The position numbers and the translations under genes were made by a program. A stretch of 64,000 nt of DNA from Glycocaulis abyssi (GTDB lineage Bacteria > Pseudomonadota > Alphaproteobacteria > Caulobacterales > Maricaulaceae): positions 1,178,001-1,242,000 of the forward strand of contig NZ_CP163421.1 in assembly GCF_041429775.1 (NCBI RefSeq), in the 5' to 3' direction. Below are positions 27,542-35,320 of the stretch, in pieces. Numbering within the stretch: the first letter of the stretch is position 1; every line of letters begins with the position of its first letter. Below the pieces are notes generated by a model that worked only from the letters and a program-made list of their open reading frames with translations, had not been told where the DNA came from and searched no databases.

Positions 27542-28995
27542 CAGATGCCTTTCACCGGCAGGGGCGCAAGCTCAGGCGCAGCCTGTGTCGCGACCGGATA
27601 GGCGCAGTAATCGGCTGCGTAGTACGCGCTGGGGCGCAGATTGCCGGACTGGCCCGGCCCGCCAAACGGCATGGAGGACGCAGCTCCTGTGGTCGGCCGG
27701 TTCCAGTTGACGATACCGGCGCGCGAACCCGCCCAGAACCGCTTCCACAGGGCCGCATCATCACTGACCAGCCCCGCGGCAAGGCCGTAGGCGGTGTTGT
27801 TGGCCTCGGTGAGCGCATCCGCAAAGCTCTTCGCCCGGCGCACCTGCAATAGCGGCCCGAAGACTTCGTGATCTGGCGTTTCAAGCCCGGTTACATCGAT
27901 AAGCGAGGGGCTGACAAAGGCGGGGCCAGCGTCCAGGCGCTTTGCCTCCAGCAGCACTTTGCCGCCGAGCGAAGCCAGATCAGCTTGCGCCTTGATGACC
28001 GCATCTGCGGCATGCGGCGTCACCAGCGGCCCCATGAAGGGTTCAGGATTGGTGTTCCACGCCCCGATGGTCAGGCGCCCGGCCATGTCCGCAACCGCGC
28101 TGACCACCGCATCACCGGCTGCGCCTTCCGGCACAATAAGCCTGCGCGCACACGAGCAGCGCTGACCGGCGCTGATATAGGCCGACAGGATGGCGATGCG
28201 GGCTGCTGCGTCGGAATCCTTCGCATCCCAGACCACGAGCGGGTTATTGCCGCCCATTTCCAGCGCGAGCTGGATGCCGGTGCGCCCGGCAAACTTCCTG
28301 TGGATGAAGGCGCCGGTCGTCCACGAGCCGGTGAAGAGCACGCCGTCGAGTTCCGCATCATCCAGCGCCGCCGCGCCGGTCTCGCGCGCGCCCTGTACGA
28401 GGTTCAGTACGCCCTTCGGCAGGCCCGCCTCTTGCCAGCATTCCACCATCAGCGCAGCCGTGGCGGGCGTCAGCTCGGAGGGTTTGAAGACCAGCGTATT
28501 GCCCGCCAGAAGCGCAGGCACGATATGGCCGTTCGGCAGATGGCCGGGGAAGTTGTACGGCCCCAGCACGAACAATACGCCCAGCGGCTTGTGGTCCAGC
28601 ACGGCCTCGCCGAACTCCGACGCTTCCACGCGCCGCCCTGCCCGCTCCTCGCGCGCCTTGATCGAAATGGCGATCTTGCCCGCCATCGCGCCAGCCTCGC
28701 CGAGTGCTTCCCACAAGGGTTTGCCGGTCTCGCGCGAGATCAGCTCGGCGAAAGCATCTTTCCGTTCCACCAGGATTGCACCGAAGCGCTCGACAATGGC
28801 GCGCCGGGTGTCGAAATCTGTCAGCGCCCAGTCAGGAAATGCCGCGCGGGCCGCAGCAAAGGCCGCGCGTACATCGGCCGCGCTGGCGGCATTGCCGCTC
28901 CACACCGTCTCGCCACTGGCCGGATCAAGAGAGGCAAAGGCTTCGCCTGCGCCCTTGCCCCATTCGCCGTCGATAAAGAGGCTGTTGCCGCTCAT
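27541..28995 (-). CDS. astD: Succinylglutamate-semialdehyde dehydrogenase
   Basis: A 484-residue NAD-dependent aldehyde dehydrogenase, the fourth AST step, oxidising N-succinylglutamate semialdehyde to N-succinylglutamate. Seen are GPYNFPGHLPNGHIVPALLAGN, LALEMGGNNPLVV (general base Glu) and AGQRCSCARRLIVP (catalytic Cys), the last two in the AST-specific form. The ATG at 28995 overlaps the astA stop as ATGA and is chosen over an ATG four codons upstream. It sits between astA and astB in the operon. Confidence 0.95.
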   Translation of the reverse strand: MSGNSLFIDGEWGKGAGEAFASLDPASGETVWSGNAASAADVRAAFAAARAAFPDWALTDFDTRRAIVERFGAILVERKDAFAELISRETGKPLWEALGEAGAMAGKIAISIKAREERAGRRVEASEFGEAVLDHKPLGVLFVLGPYNFPGHLPNGHIVPALLAGNTLVFKPSELTPATAALMVECWQEAGLPKGVLNLVQGARETGAAALDDAELDGVLFTGSWTTGAFIHRKFAGRTGIQLALEMGGNNPLVVWDAKDSDAAARIAILSAYISAGQRCSCARRLIVPEGAAGDAVVSAVADMAGRLTIGAWNTNPEPFMGPLVTPHAADAVIKAQADLASLGGKVLLEAKRLDAGPAFVSPSLIDVTGLETPDHEVFGPLLQVRRAKSFADALTEANNTAYGLAAGLVSDDAALWKRFWAGSRAGIVNWNRPTTGAASSMPFGGPGQSGNLRPSAYYAADYCAYPVATQAAPELAPLPVKGI

Positions 28996-30002
28996 GTATT
29001 CACCCATACTCTTGCTGTGTTCCCATCGCTCAGATCGAGCGCGCGCCGCACGTCATCGCCCAGCGCAACCGTGTTATCGCTGACGCGGACCTCGCATCGC
29101 ACCAGGCGGAAATCATCCATCCGGTCGGTGGAGACCATCGCCTCTACCGTCTCGCTGCCTGCTTCGCCGACCGTCAGCACCCGGCTTTCGCGGAGCGTGC
29201 GGATACGCTCGACCGGGCAGTCCACCAGCGGGCCGCCATCGAAAATATCGACATAGCGGTGATATTCGAACCCTTCCCATTCCAGCAGACGCTTTGCATT
29301 CACGCCGTGCGGGTGGGTCTTGCCCATCACCTCGCGCACGCCCGGGGGCAAGTGATCGAGATAGATCGGGTGGGTGGGCATCAGGTCAAGGATGAACTGG
29401 TTGTCGGTGGAGGCGCTCATCCGGTCGGCCTCGTCAAACGTCATGCGGAAGAATGGCCGGGTAACGTGATTGTAGAAGACGGACTCGCCCGCCTCGTCGA
29501 CCACGCCGCGCAATTCAGCCACCACGCGCTCGCCAAAGCGCGAGCGGTCTGCGCCGATCAGCAGATAGCGTGACTGCGCCATCAGCCGCCCTGCCCCGCG
29601 CCCGCGCGCCGCGTCCGACACGAAGAGCGAGCCGACCTCGGTGCAGCCGGCAAAATCATTGACCAGCATCATCGCTTCCATGTCGAAGCGCTGGCCCGCC
29701 TCCTTGGAGGCTTGCGCGAAGGTCATGATCTTGAAGTCGAAATACGGCTTCTTGATCCCCACTGCGGCTTTGACCGCCGCCGTGCCGAGCACCTTGCCGC
29801 TCTCGGTGTCCTCCAGCATCAGCTGATAGGCCGCGTCGGAGCGATCAGGAATTTTCCCGGCAAACGCCTGTTCGGACCGGCTAAGCTTTTCAGCCAGCGC
29901 ATCGGCGCTGACCGCCAGGCTGGTAAAGCCGGTCCCGGCCGAGGCCGCCAGGGCGGTAAAGGATGAATGATCCGCGCTACGCGCCGAACGCACCATCAAC
30001 AT
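28992..30002 (-). CDS. astA: Arginine N-succinyltransferase
   Basis: A 336-residue GNAT-fold enzyme that commits arginine to the AST pathway by succinylating its alpha-amino group with succinyl-CoA. Visible blocks are MLMVRSARSADHSSFTALA, GCTEVGSLFVSDAARGRGAGRLMAQSRYL (acyl-CoA binding), FRMTFDEADRMSAS, and the EYHRYVDIFDGGPLVDC segment (written here from FEYHRYVDIFDGGP). GGA lies ten bases before the ATG. It begins 18 bases after the stop of the M20 hydrolase gene, in the same operon. Confidence 0.95.
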   Translation of the reverse strand: MLMVRSARSADHSSFTALAASAGTGFTSLAVSADALAEKLSRSEQAFAGKIPDRSDAAYQLMLEDTESGKVLGTAAVKAAVGIKKPYFDFKIMTFAQASKEAGQRFDMEAMMLVNDFAGCTEVGSLFVSDAARGRGAGRLMAQSRYLLIGADRSRFGERVVAELRGVVDEAGESVFYNHVTRPFFRMTFDEADRMSASTDNQFILDLMPTHPIYLDHLPPGVREVMGKTHPHGVNAKRLLEWEGFEYHRYVDIFDGGPLVDCPVERIRTLRESRVLTVGEAGSETVEAMVSTDRMDDFRLVRCEVRVSDNTVALGDDVRRALDLSDGNTARVWVNT

Positions 30003-30020
30003 GGCCGTATATTCCTGTTC

Positions 30021-31280
30021 CTAAAGGGCATTGGCGAGCGCCCGCGCCTCGCGGGCATCGAACTCGCCTTGGGCAAATTTCATCAGCATGACAGCCGACA
30101 GCTTCGCCTTCTCGGTGAAACTTGAGAGCTTGGCGATCTCCCGGTCTGAATGGATATCAGCGCCGCGTACACCCAGCGTATCCACATTCGGACAGCCCGA
30201 CGCCCACAGATTATTGCCCTCGCAGACGCCGCCGGTCGGGTTCCATTTCAGGTCCAGGCCGATGGTGCGACCTGCTTCACGCGTCCATTCAAACATGCGC
30301 AAGTTTGCCGGCGTCATCGGCTTGGGCGGGCGGGTGAACCCGCCATGCAGATCCGCCATGATACCGTCGCGTGTGTTGATTTCGGCTACCGCGCGCTCGA
30401 TCCCCTGCCGGGCCCAGCGCGCATCGTCCTCATCACCCACGCGCACATTGAAGCGTACGACGGCCACATCCGGCACCACATTGGGCGCGCCGCCGCCATC
30501 AATGCGCGAGACATTGATCGTCACGGCCTCCCGCTGGCCATTAAGCGCATCTATCGCCTTGGCGAAGGCCGCACCGGCGACAATGGCATTACGTCCCAAA
30601 TGGTGCTCTCGCCCCGCATGGGCGGCCCGGCCCTTCACCCGCAGGGAGAAATTGCCCGAGCCTTTGCGCGCGCCGGCCAGCGAGCCATCAGCGAGCGCTG
30701 GCTCATACGTCATGCCGACATGGGCCTTCGCGCCGAGTGCCGCCAGCACCGGGCCGGAACCCAGCGAGCCGATTTCCTCATCCGGGCTGATAAGCACGTC
30801 ATAGCCGACATTCTTCGCCCACGGGCTGCGCTCCAGCGCCAGAAGCCCGTGCACCATGACCAGAAGCCCGCCCTTCATGTCCGCCACGCCGGGACCGTTA
30901 AGCGTATCGCTGTCCACATCACGGCAGGTCTGGAAGGGGTGATCGGCGGCGAAAACCGTGTCCGAATGACCCGTCAGCACCACACGCACCGGCGCATCGG
31001 GGCGGGCAGAGACTTTCAGCGCGGGCGTGTACTCCACCGGCCTGATCTCGCCATCGGGCGTGACGGTTTCGGACGGCGCCAGTTCGACCGTCTCCATGCG
31101 TGCGTCGAGCCGTGAGAACGCCTCCTTCAGCTCGGCCTGCATCGCCTCAAGCCCTGCCGCATTGCGGCTGCCCGAATTGATGTCTGCCCAGCGCCGGACG
31201 GTGGCGATCATGGAATCGCCTTCACCGTCTATCCAGCCGAGGACGGATTTCTCATCCGCCGATAAGGTAAGCGCGCTCAT
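30021..31280 (-). CDS. M20 family metallohydrolase, candidate succinylglutamate desuccinylase
   Basis: A 419-residue M20 metallopeptidase (carboxypeptidase G2/DapE/ArgE group), cytoplasmic. The zinc ligands and catalytic residues are visible: GHSDTVF (His), GPGVADMKGG (bridging Asp), SPDEEIGSLGS (catalytic Glu and ligand Glu), YEPALADG, and the distal His in RGADIHSDREIAKL. The dimerisation domain lies in the middle, with the GRAAHAGREHHLGRNAI block. It lies 18 bases upstream of astA in the operon, while AstE, an M14-type enzyme that normally ends the pathway, is absent from the cluster. Since M20 members include N-succinyl- and N-acetyl-amino-acid hydrolases, desuccinylation of N-succinylglutamate is a sensible but unproven role. 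Confidence 0.82.
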   Translation of the reverse strand: MSALTLSADEKSVLGWIDGEGDSMIATVRRWADINSGSRNAAGLEAMQAELKEAFSRLDARMETVELAPSETVTPDGEIRPVEYTPALKVSARPDAPVRVVLTGHSDTVFAADHPFQTCRDVDSDTLNGPGVADMKGGLLVMVHGLLALERSPWAKNVGYDVLISPDEEIGSLGSGPVLAALGAKAHVGMTYEPALADGSLAGARKGSGNFSLRVKGRAAHAGREHHLGRNAIVAGAAFAKAIDALNGQREAVTINVSRIDGGGAPNVVPDVAVVRFNVRVGDEDDARWARQGIERAVAEINTRDGIMADLHGGFTRPPKPMTPANLRMFEWTREAGRTIGLDLKWNPTGGVCEGNNLWASGCPNVDTLGVRGADIHSDREIAKLSSFTEKAKLSAVMLMKFAQGEFDAREARALANAL

Positions 31281-31313
31281 CTATGCCTGCCCGATATTCT
31301 GCTGCATGCCGTA

Positions 31314-32606
31314 TCAGACGTGTGAAAGCGCCTGCTCGAGATCGGCAATCAGATCGTCTGGATGCTCGATACCGATGGATACCCGCACCATGCCGGGCGC
31401 GAACTTCAGCCGCTCACGCAAGGCCGGATCGACGCCGGAATGGGTGGTGGAGCCGGGATGACAGATAAGCGTCTCGGTGCCGCCAAGGCTGACCGCCAGC
31501 TTGATGACCTTGAGTGCATTGAGCATGCGGAAAGCCCCTTCCTGCCCGTCTGTCACGTCGAAGGCGAAGGTGGAGCCGTGAAACTCGCCCGACTGGCGCT
31601 GATGCACGGTATGATCGCGTGATCCCGGCTCCAGGAAGCCGAGATAGCGCACCTTCTCCACCTTCGGGTGATCTTTCAGATAGGCAGCGACCTTTGCCGC
31701 ACCGTCAAACGCGGCCTGCATGCGCAAGGTTACGGTCTCCAGCGAGCGGGCCAGCATCCAGCACGTATTGGGATCGAGATTGGTGCCAATGGCCGACCGC
31801 AGCTTGCGCACCGGGGCCATCACTTCGCTCGAACCCATCGCTGCACCGCCAATAAGGTCGGAATGCCCGCCAATATATTTGGTCAGCGAGTAGATGACGA
31901 GATCGGCGCCATGGGCCAGCGGCGACTGCCCGATAGGACCGAGCACCGTGTTGTCGACCACGATGACGGGGCGATGCCCCTGACGCTTGGCGATCTCATC
32001 GGCCAGCGTCTTCATCAGCGCCAGATCAACGATCTCGTTGGTGGGGTTGGTCGGGGTCTCGGTGTAGATCATCGCCACGCGCCCGCGCTTCATCGCGGCC
32101 TCGGCCTGCGCGCGGATTTCATCGTCCGGCGCACCGGCGACAAAGTCCTCCATCGCGATACCGTAATTGGGCATGATATTGCGGATCAGCGTCTCGGTGC
32201 CGCCATAGAGCGGGGTCGATTGCAGCACCACATCGCCTGCCTTGGCGAAGGCCAGCAGGACTGTGGAAATTGCACCCATGCCGGAGGAGAAGACACACGC
32301 CTCCTCCGCGCCATCAAACAGGGTCAGCCGGTCTTCGAGCACTTCCACATTGGGATTGTTGAAGCGCGAATACATCAGGCCCGGTGCAGCCGGATCACCA
32401 TCCACCGCGCGTCCGCCCATGACACGGAAAAAGGCTGCGCCCTCTTCCGCACTCGAAAACACGAAGGTCGAAGTCTGGAAGATGGGCGGCTTGATCGCGC
32501 CTTCAGAGAGCTTGGCGTCAAAGCCATAGCTCATCATCAGGGTTTCGGGCCGCAAGGGCCGGTTGCCCAGGGCGCGCTTGCGATAGGGAGTTTCGGGTTT
32601 GCTCAT
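31314..32606 (-). CDS. Cystathionine gamma-synthase family PLP enzyme
   Basis: A 430-residue PLP-dependent enzyme of the Cys/Met metabolism family. The cofactor-binding and active-site blocks are clear: LMYSRFNNPNVEVLEDRL, ACVFSSGMGAISTVLL, STPLYGGTETLI, VIVVDNTVLGP, and YSLTKYIGGHSDLIGG with the Schiff-base lysine. The C-terminal SLGGTETLICHPGSTTHS also fits. The position that is cysteine in methionine gamma-lyases (LYGC) is glycine here, so a synthase or cystathionine lyase role is likelier. The ATG at 32606 has AAGG seven bases upstream; a TTG six codons earlier is less likely. It heads the operon that continues into the M20 hydrolase (33-base gap) and astADB, an unexpected partner for arginine catabolism. 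A palindrome lies about 90 bases upstream. Confidence 0.85.
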   Translation of the reverse strand: MSKPETPYRKRALGNRPLRPETLMMSYGFDAKLSEGAIKPPIFQTSTFVFSSAEEGAAFFRVMGGRAVDGDPAAPGLMYSRFNNPNVEVLEDRLTLFDGAEEACVFSSGMGAISTVLLAFAKAGDVVLQSTPLYGGTETLIRNIMPNYGIAMEDFVAGAPDDEIRAQAEAAMKRGRVAMIYTETPTNPTNEIVDLALMKTLADEIAKRQGHRPVIVVDNTVLGPIGQSPLAHGADLVIYSLTKYIGGHSDLIGGAAMGSSEVMAPVRKLRSAIGTNLDPNTCWMLARSLETVTLRMQAAFDGAAKVAAYLKDHPKVEKVRYLGFLEPGSRDHTVHQRQSGEFHGSTFAFDVTDGQEGAFRMLNALKVIKLAVSLGGTETLICHPGSTTHSGVDPALRERLKFAPGMVRVSIGIEHPDDLIADLEQALSHV

Positions 32607-32688
32607 CTGAGGGCCTTTTTTCAAATTCGGTTGGTGTCATGTCGCGGCGCGATTGCGCACGGCGCACCGGAAAGCAGGTATCCCGCCC

Positions 32689-32706
32689 GGCCATGACGTC
32701 ATGGCC
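32689..32706. promoter_or_regulatory. 18-bp perfect palindrome, candidate operator of the AST operon
   Basis: GGCCATGACGTCATGGCC is self-complementary and centred about 92 bases before the first gene of the operon. Its inner 14 bases, CCATGACGTCATGG, occur again at the centre of the palindrome at 37176-37213 and nowhere else that I found in the window. Confidence 0.55.
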
Positions 32707-32806
32707 CTGTCTTGCGCCGTGGCGGCAGGCGGGTCAACCCGGCGCGAAGGCGCTGCGCCAGCGCAGCAAAGGATTGCTGGCCAGTCTGGCCCGGGCACAA
32801 AGAAGA

Positions 32807-32832
32807 ACGGCCCGGTGAAAACACCGGGCCGT
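32807..32832 (-). terminator. Rho-independent terminator of the OmpA gene
   Basis: A perfect 11-bp stem (ACGGCCCGGTG and CACCGGGCCGT) with an AAAA loop on the plus strand. Read on the minus strand it is followed by TTCTTCTTT. It begins 32 bases after the OmpA stop codon. Confidence 0.85.
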
Positions 32833-32863
32833 CCATCAGGCATTCAGACTATGGAGCGTGCGA

Positions 32864-33934
32864 CTAGCGCAGATCCATCGTCACTTCCGCACGGCGGTTG
32901 AGCGGCTCGCGCACACCGTCACGGGTTTGAACAGCCAGTTGGGTCTGACCAAACGCGTTCAGAGAGATCGAACCCGTCGGGACGCCCAGACGAACCATCT
33001 CGTCACGAACCGCGCGGGCGCGGCGCTCGGAGAGGCCCTGGTTGTAGGTGGCCGAACCAGACGTGTCGGTGTGACCGTCGATCTGGACGCTGGCCACGCC
33101 GCAGTTGCGGGCGTTGTTGACAGCGTTGTTGACCACTTGACGGGCTTGATCCGTCAGGTTGGCACGATCCCACTCGAAGTACACCACGAACTGCGCGTCT
33201 TCGCATGCCGGCGGAGGCGGCGGCGGAGGCGGCGGAGGAGGCGGAGGCGGCGGGGGCGGCGGGGGCGGAGGCGGCGGGGGCGGAGCGGCAAACAGATAAC
33301 GCAGGCCGATCCAAGCCTCGTGGCCACGCAGCGAACCAACGCTACCATTGGTGTAGGAGGTGGAGCCGTAACCGAAATAGCGATACTCGGTGTCGAGCAT
33401 CACGTTGTCGGAGAGCACCCAGCCGATACCGGCCAGGAGGTGATAGCCGAGAGCGCTGTCATCGCCACGGATTTCAACCGGCACAGACCCGGCCATGGCC
33501 GTACCCGTGCTGGCGCCAATGCCGGAGAACTGCGAGCGCACATAGCCGATACCGGCACCGACATACGGACGGTACCAGTCAGAACCGGCAAAGTCATAGA
33601 TGGCAGACGCCATCAGCGACCAGGCGTGAACAGAGCTGTTGCTCTCTTCAAAGTTGCCCATGGCACCAGTCTGGTTGAAGCGGTGAGCCAGCTCACCCTC
33701 AAAGCGCCAGTTGTTGCCGGTCTGATAGCCAAGCGCGAGCGCTTCGCGGAAATTGCTTTCGCCGCTGATTTGACGGCTCGGAGCGGCCGTGAAACCGGGG
33801 CTAGTGACGTTGGCATCGCCAGGAGCGCCATAACCAAGAGCGCCGCGGACGTACCAGCCTTCCTGAGCTGCCGCTACGGACGGCAGAGCAAGAAAGGCAC
33901 CGACAGCAGCAGCTGTAAGAAGCCTATTTTTCAT
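32864..33934 (-). CDS. OmpA family outer-membrane protein with poly-proline linker
   Basis: A 356-residue outer-membrane protein that ties the outer membrane to peptidoglycan. A signal peptide covers residues 1-23 (cleavage after VAAA). It is followed by an eight-strand barrel-like domain of about 215 residues that ends in EAWIGLRYLFAA. A run of 25 consecutive prolines (bases 33209-33283) comes next, and then the OmpA C-terminal domain. The peptidoglycan-binding residues are in VQIDGHTDTSGSATYNQGLSERRA, and NRRAEVTM closes the domain. The proline run is encoded by mixed CCG, CCT and CCC codons, so it is not a pure triplet repeat, but length variation by slippage is likely. It has its own terminator and is probably monocistronic and highly expressed. 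Confidence 0.93.
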   Translation of the reverse strand: MKNRLLTAAAVGAFLALPSVAAAQEGWYVRGALGYGAPGDANVTSPGFTAAPSRQISGESNFREALALGYQTGNNWRFEGELAHRFNQTGAMGNFEESNSSVHAWSLMASAIYDFAGSDWYRPYVGAGIGYVRSQFSGIGASTGTAMAGSVPVEIRGDDSALGYHLLAGIGWVLSDNVMLDTEYRYFGYGSTSYTNGSVGSLRGHEAWIGLRYLFAAPPPPPPPPPPPPPPPPPPPPPPPPPACEDAQFVVYFEWDRANLTDQARQVVNNAVNNARNCGVASVQIDGHTDTSGSATYNQGLSERRARAVRDEMVRLGVPTGSISLNAFGQTQLAVQTRDGVREPLNRRAEVTMDLR

Positions 33935-34089
33935 AATTCCCCCTCCGGACGCGGAATACGTCCTTCGTTGAGCGTGATGTACAAAGCGCCGTTTGGACGC
34001 ACGAAACAGCCGGAACCCGGCGCTTCTGCTAATGGATTAGCGGATTTCTAACGAAGATGCCAGTGCTTCGGTTCCAAAAAGAATACCGC

Positions 34090-35307
34090 TCACGCAAGTA
34101 TTCCGCGTTCTTTCAGCCCTGCAATGTCAGTTTGTGACATCGCGAGGCGTTCTTGCAACACTTGGAGCGTGTGCTCTGCGAATCGTGGCGGGGCCTTGTC
34201 ATAGCGAGGCGGCGTCGCCGCCAGGCGCATCGGATTGGCCACCAGAGTCGCCGTTCCCGACCCGGTAACATCCATGCCGAATGTCAGCTCGCGCGCCAGC
34301 GCCTGTGGCTCCGAAAACACACTGTCGAGCCCCTGAATCGGTCCGCATGGTATGCCGGCGGCGTCCAGCGCGGCCCGCCACTCATCACTGGACCGGCTGC
34401 GCATGATGCGGGCGATTTCACCGCAAAGCTCTTCGCGGTATTCAACGCGCGCCGCGTTACGCGCATAGCGCGGATCATCGGCCCATTGCGGGCATCCCAG
34501 CACGCCGGCAAAGGCGCGGAACTGCCTGTCAGCGCCGACAGCGACCGCAATGCGGCCGTCCGCAGTGGGGAAATCCTGATAGGGAACAATATTGGGGTGC
34601 CGGTTCCCCATCCGGCCCGGCACCTTGCCGCCGACAAGGAAATTGCATGCCTGATTGGCCAGCATGGCCGCCTGCACGTCAAACAGGGCCATGTCTATAT
34701 ATTGTCCGCCCTTGCCCTGATCGCGCGCAACCAGAGCGGCCAGTATCGCACCGGCAGCATAGACGCCTGTGAACAGATCGACGATCGGCACACCGACCTT
34801 CACCGGCGCGTCCTCGCCGGTCACGCTCATCAGCCCGCCCATCGCCTGGATCAGAAAATCATAGCCGGGCAGGTGCGCGTTCGGCCCGGTCTGGCCAAAC
34901 CCCGTTACTGAGCAATACACAATAGAGGGGTTGTCAGCTTTCAGCGTTTCATAGTCCAGACCGAAGCGTTTCAGTCCTCCGGTCTTGTAGTTTTCCACCA
35001 CGACATCGCTTTGCGCGGCGAGCTGGCGGACAATCGCCTGCCCCTCAGGCTCGCGCAGATTGACCGCGATGGACCGCTTGTTGCGGTTGGCGCACAGATA
35101 ATAGGCGGCATCGCCCTGCCGGCCGTCTTCGCCGGGCATGAAGGGCGGCCCCCAGCCACGCGTATCATCCCCGCCATCAGGATTTTCCACCTTGATGACG
35201 TCCGCGCCCAGATCTCCGAGTATCTGGGCGCACCACGGGCCTGCCAGCACGCGCGAAAGGTCGAGCACCTTGATATGGGACAGTGCGCCGTCGCTCTTTT
35301 CGGTCAT
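34090..35307 (-). CDS. Class III CoA-transferase (CaiB/BaiF family)
   Basis: A 405-residue family III CoA-transferase, which moves CoA between carboxylic acids through a covalent aspartyl-CoA intermediate. Seen are LSHIKVLDLSRVLAGPWCAQILGDLGADVIKVE, the NKRSIAVNLREPEG block, YCSVTGFGQTGPN, and PIVDLFTGVYAAGAI with the catalytic aspartate. Substrates in this family include formate/oxalate, carnitine, succinate/glutarate and others; none can be chosen here. The ATG at 35307 lies 14 bases after the SLC13 stop codon; a TTG at 35337 would overlap that gene. The pairing suggests that an acid imported by the transporter is activated by this enzyme. Confidence 0.88.
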   Translation of the reverse strand: MTEKSDGALSHIKVLDLSRVLAGPWCAQILGDLGADVIKVENPDGGDDTRGWGPPFMPGEDGRQGDAAYYLCANRNKRSIAVNLREPEGQAIVRQLAAQSDVVVENYKTGGLKRFGLDYETLKADNPSIVYCSVTGFGQTGPNAHLPGYDFLIQAMGGLMSVTGEDAPVKVGVPIVDLFTGVYAAGAILAALVARDQGKGGQYIDMALFDVQAAMLANQACNFLVGGKVPGRMGNRHPNIVPYQDFPTADGRIAVAVGADRQFRAFAGVLGCPQWADDPRYARNAARVEYREELCGEIARIMRSRSSDEWRAALDAAGIPCGPIQGLDSVFSEPQALARELTFGMDVTGSGTATLVANPMRLAATPPRYDKAPPRFAEHTLQVLQERLAMSQTDIAGLKERGILA

Positions 35308-35320
35308 GGGTTTTCGTTTC

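Noticed and set aside
32607-32863. A riboswitch upstream of the cystathionine gamma-synthase-family gene
   Set aside because: I looked for SAM-type riboswitch features and recognised none; the only clear elements are the palindrome and the convergently placed OmpA terminator.
33200-33290. The G+C-rich triplet run as a CRISPR or microsatellite outside genes
   Set aside because: It is in frame within the OmpA gene and encodes a continuous proline linker.
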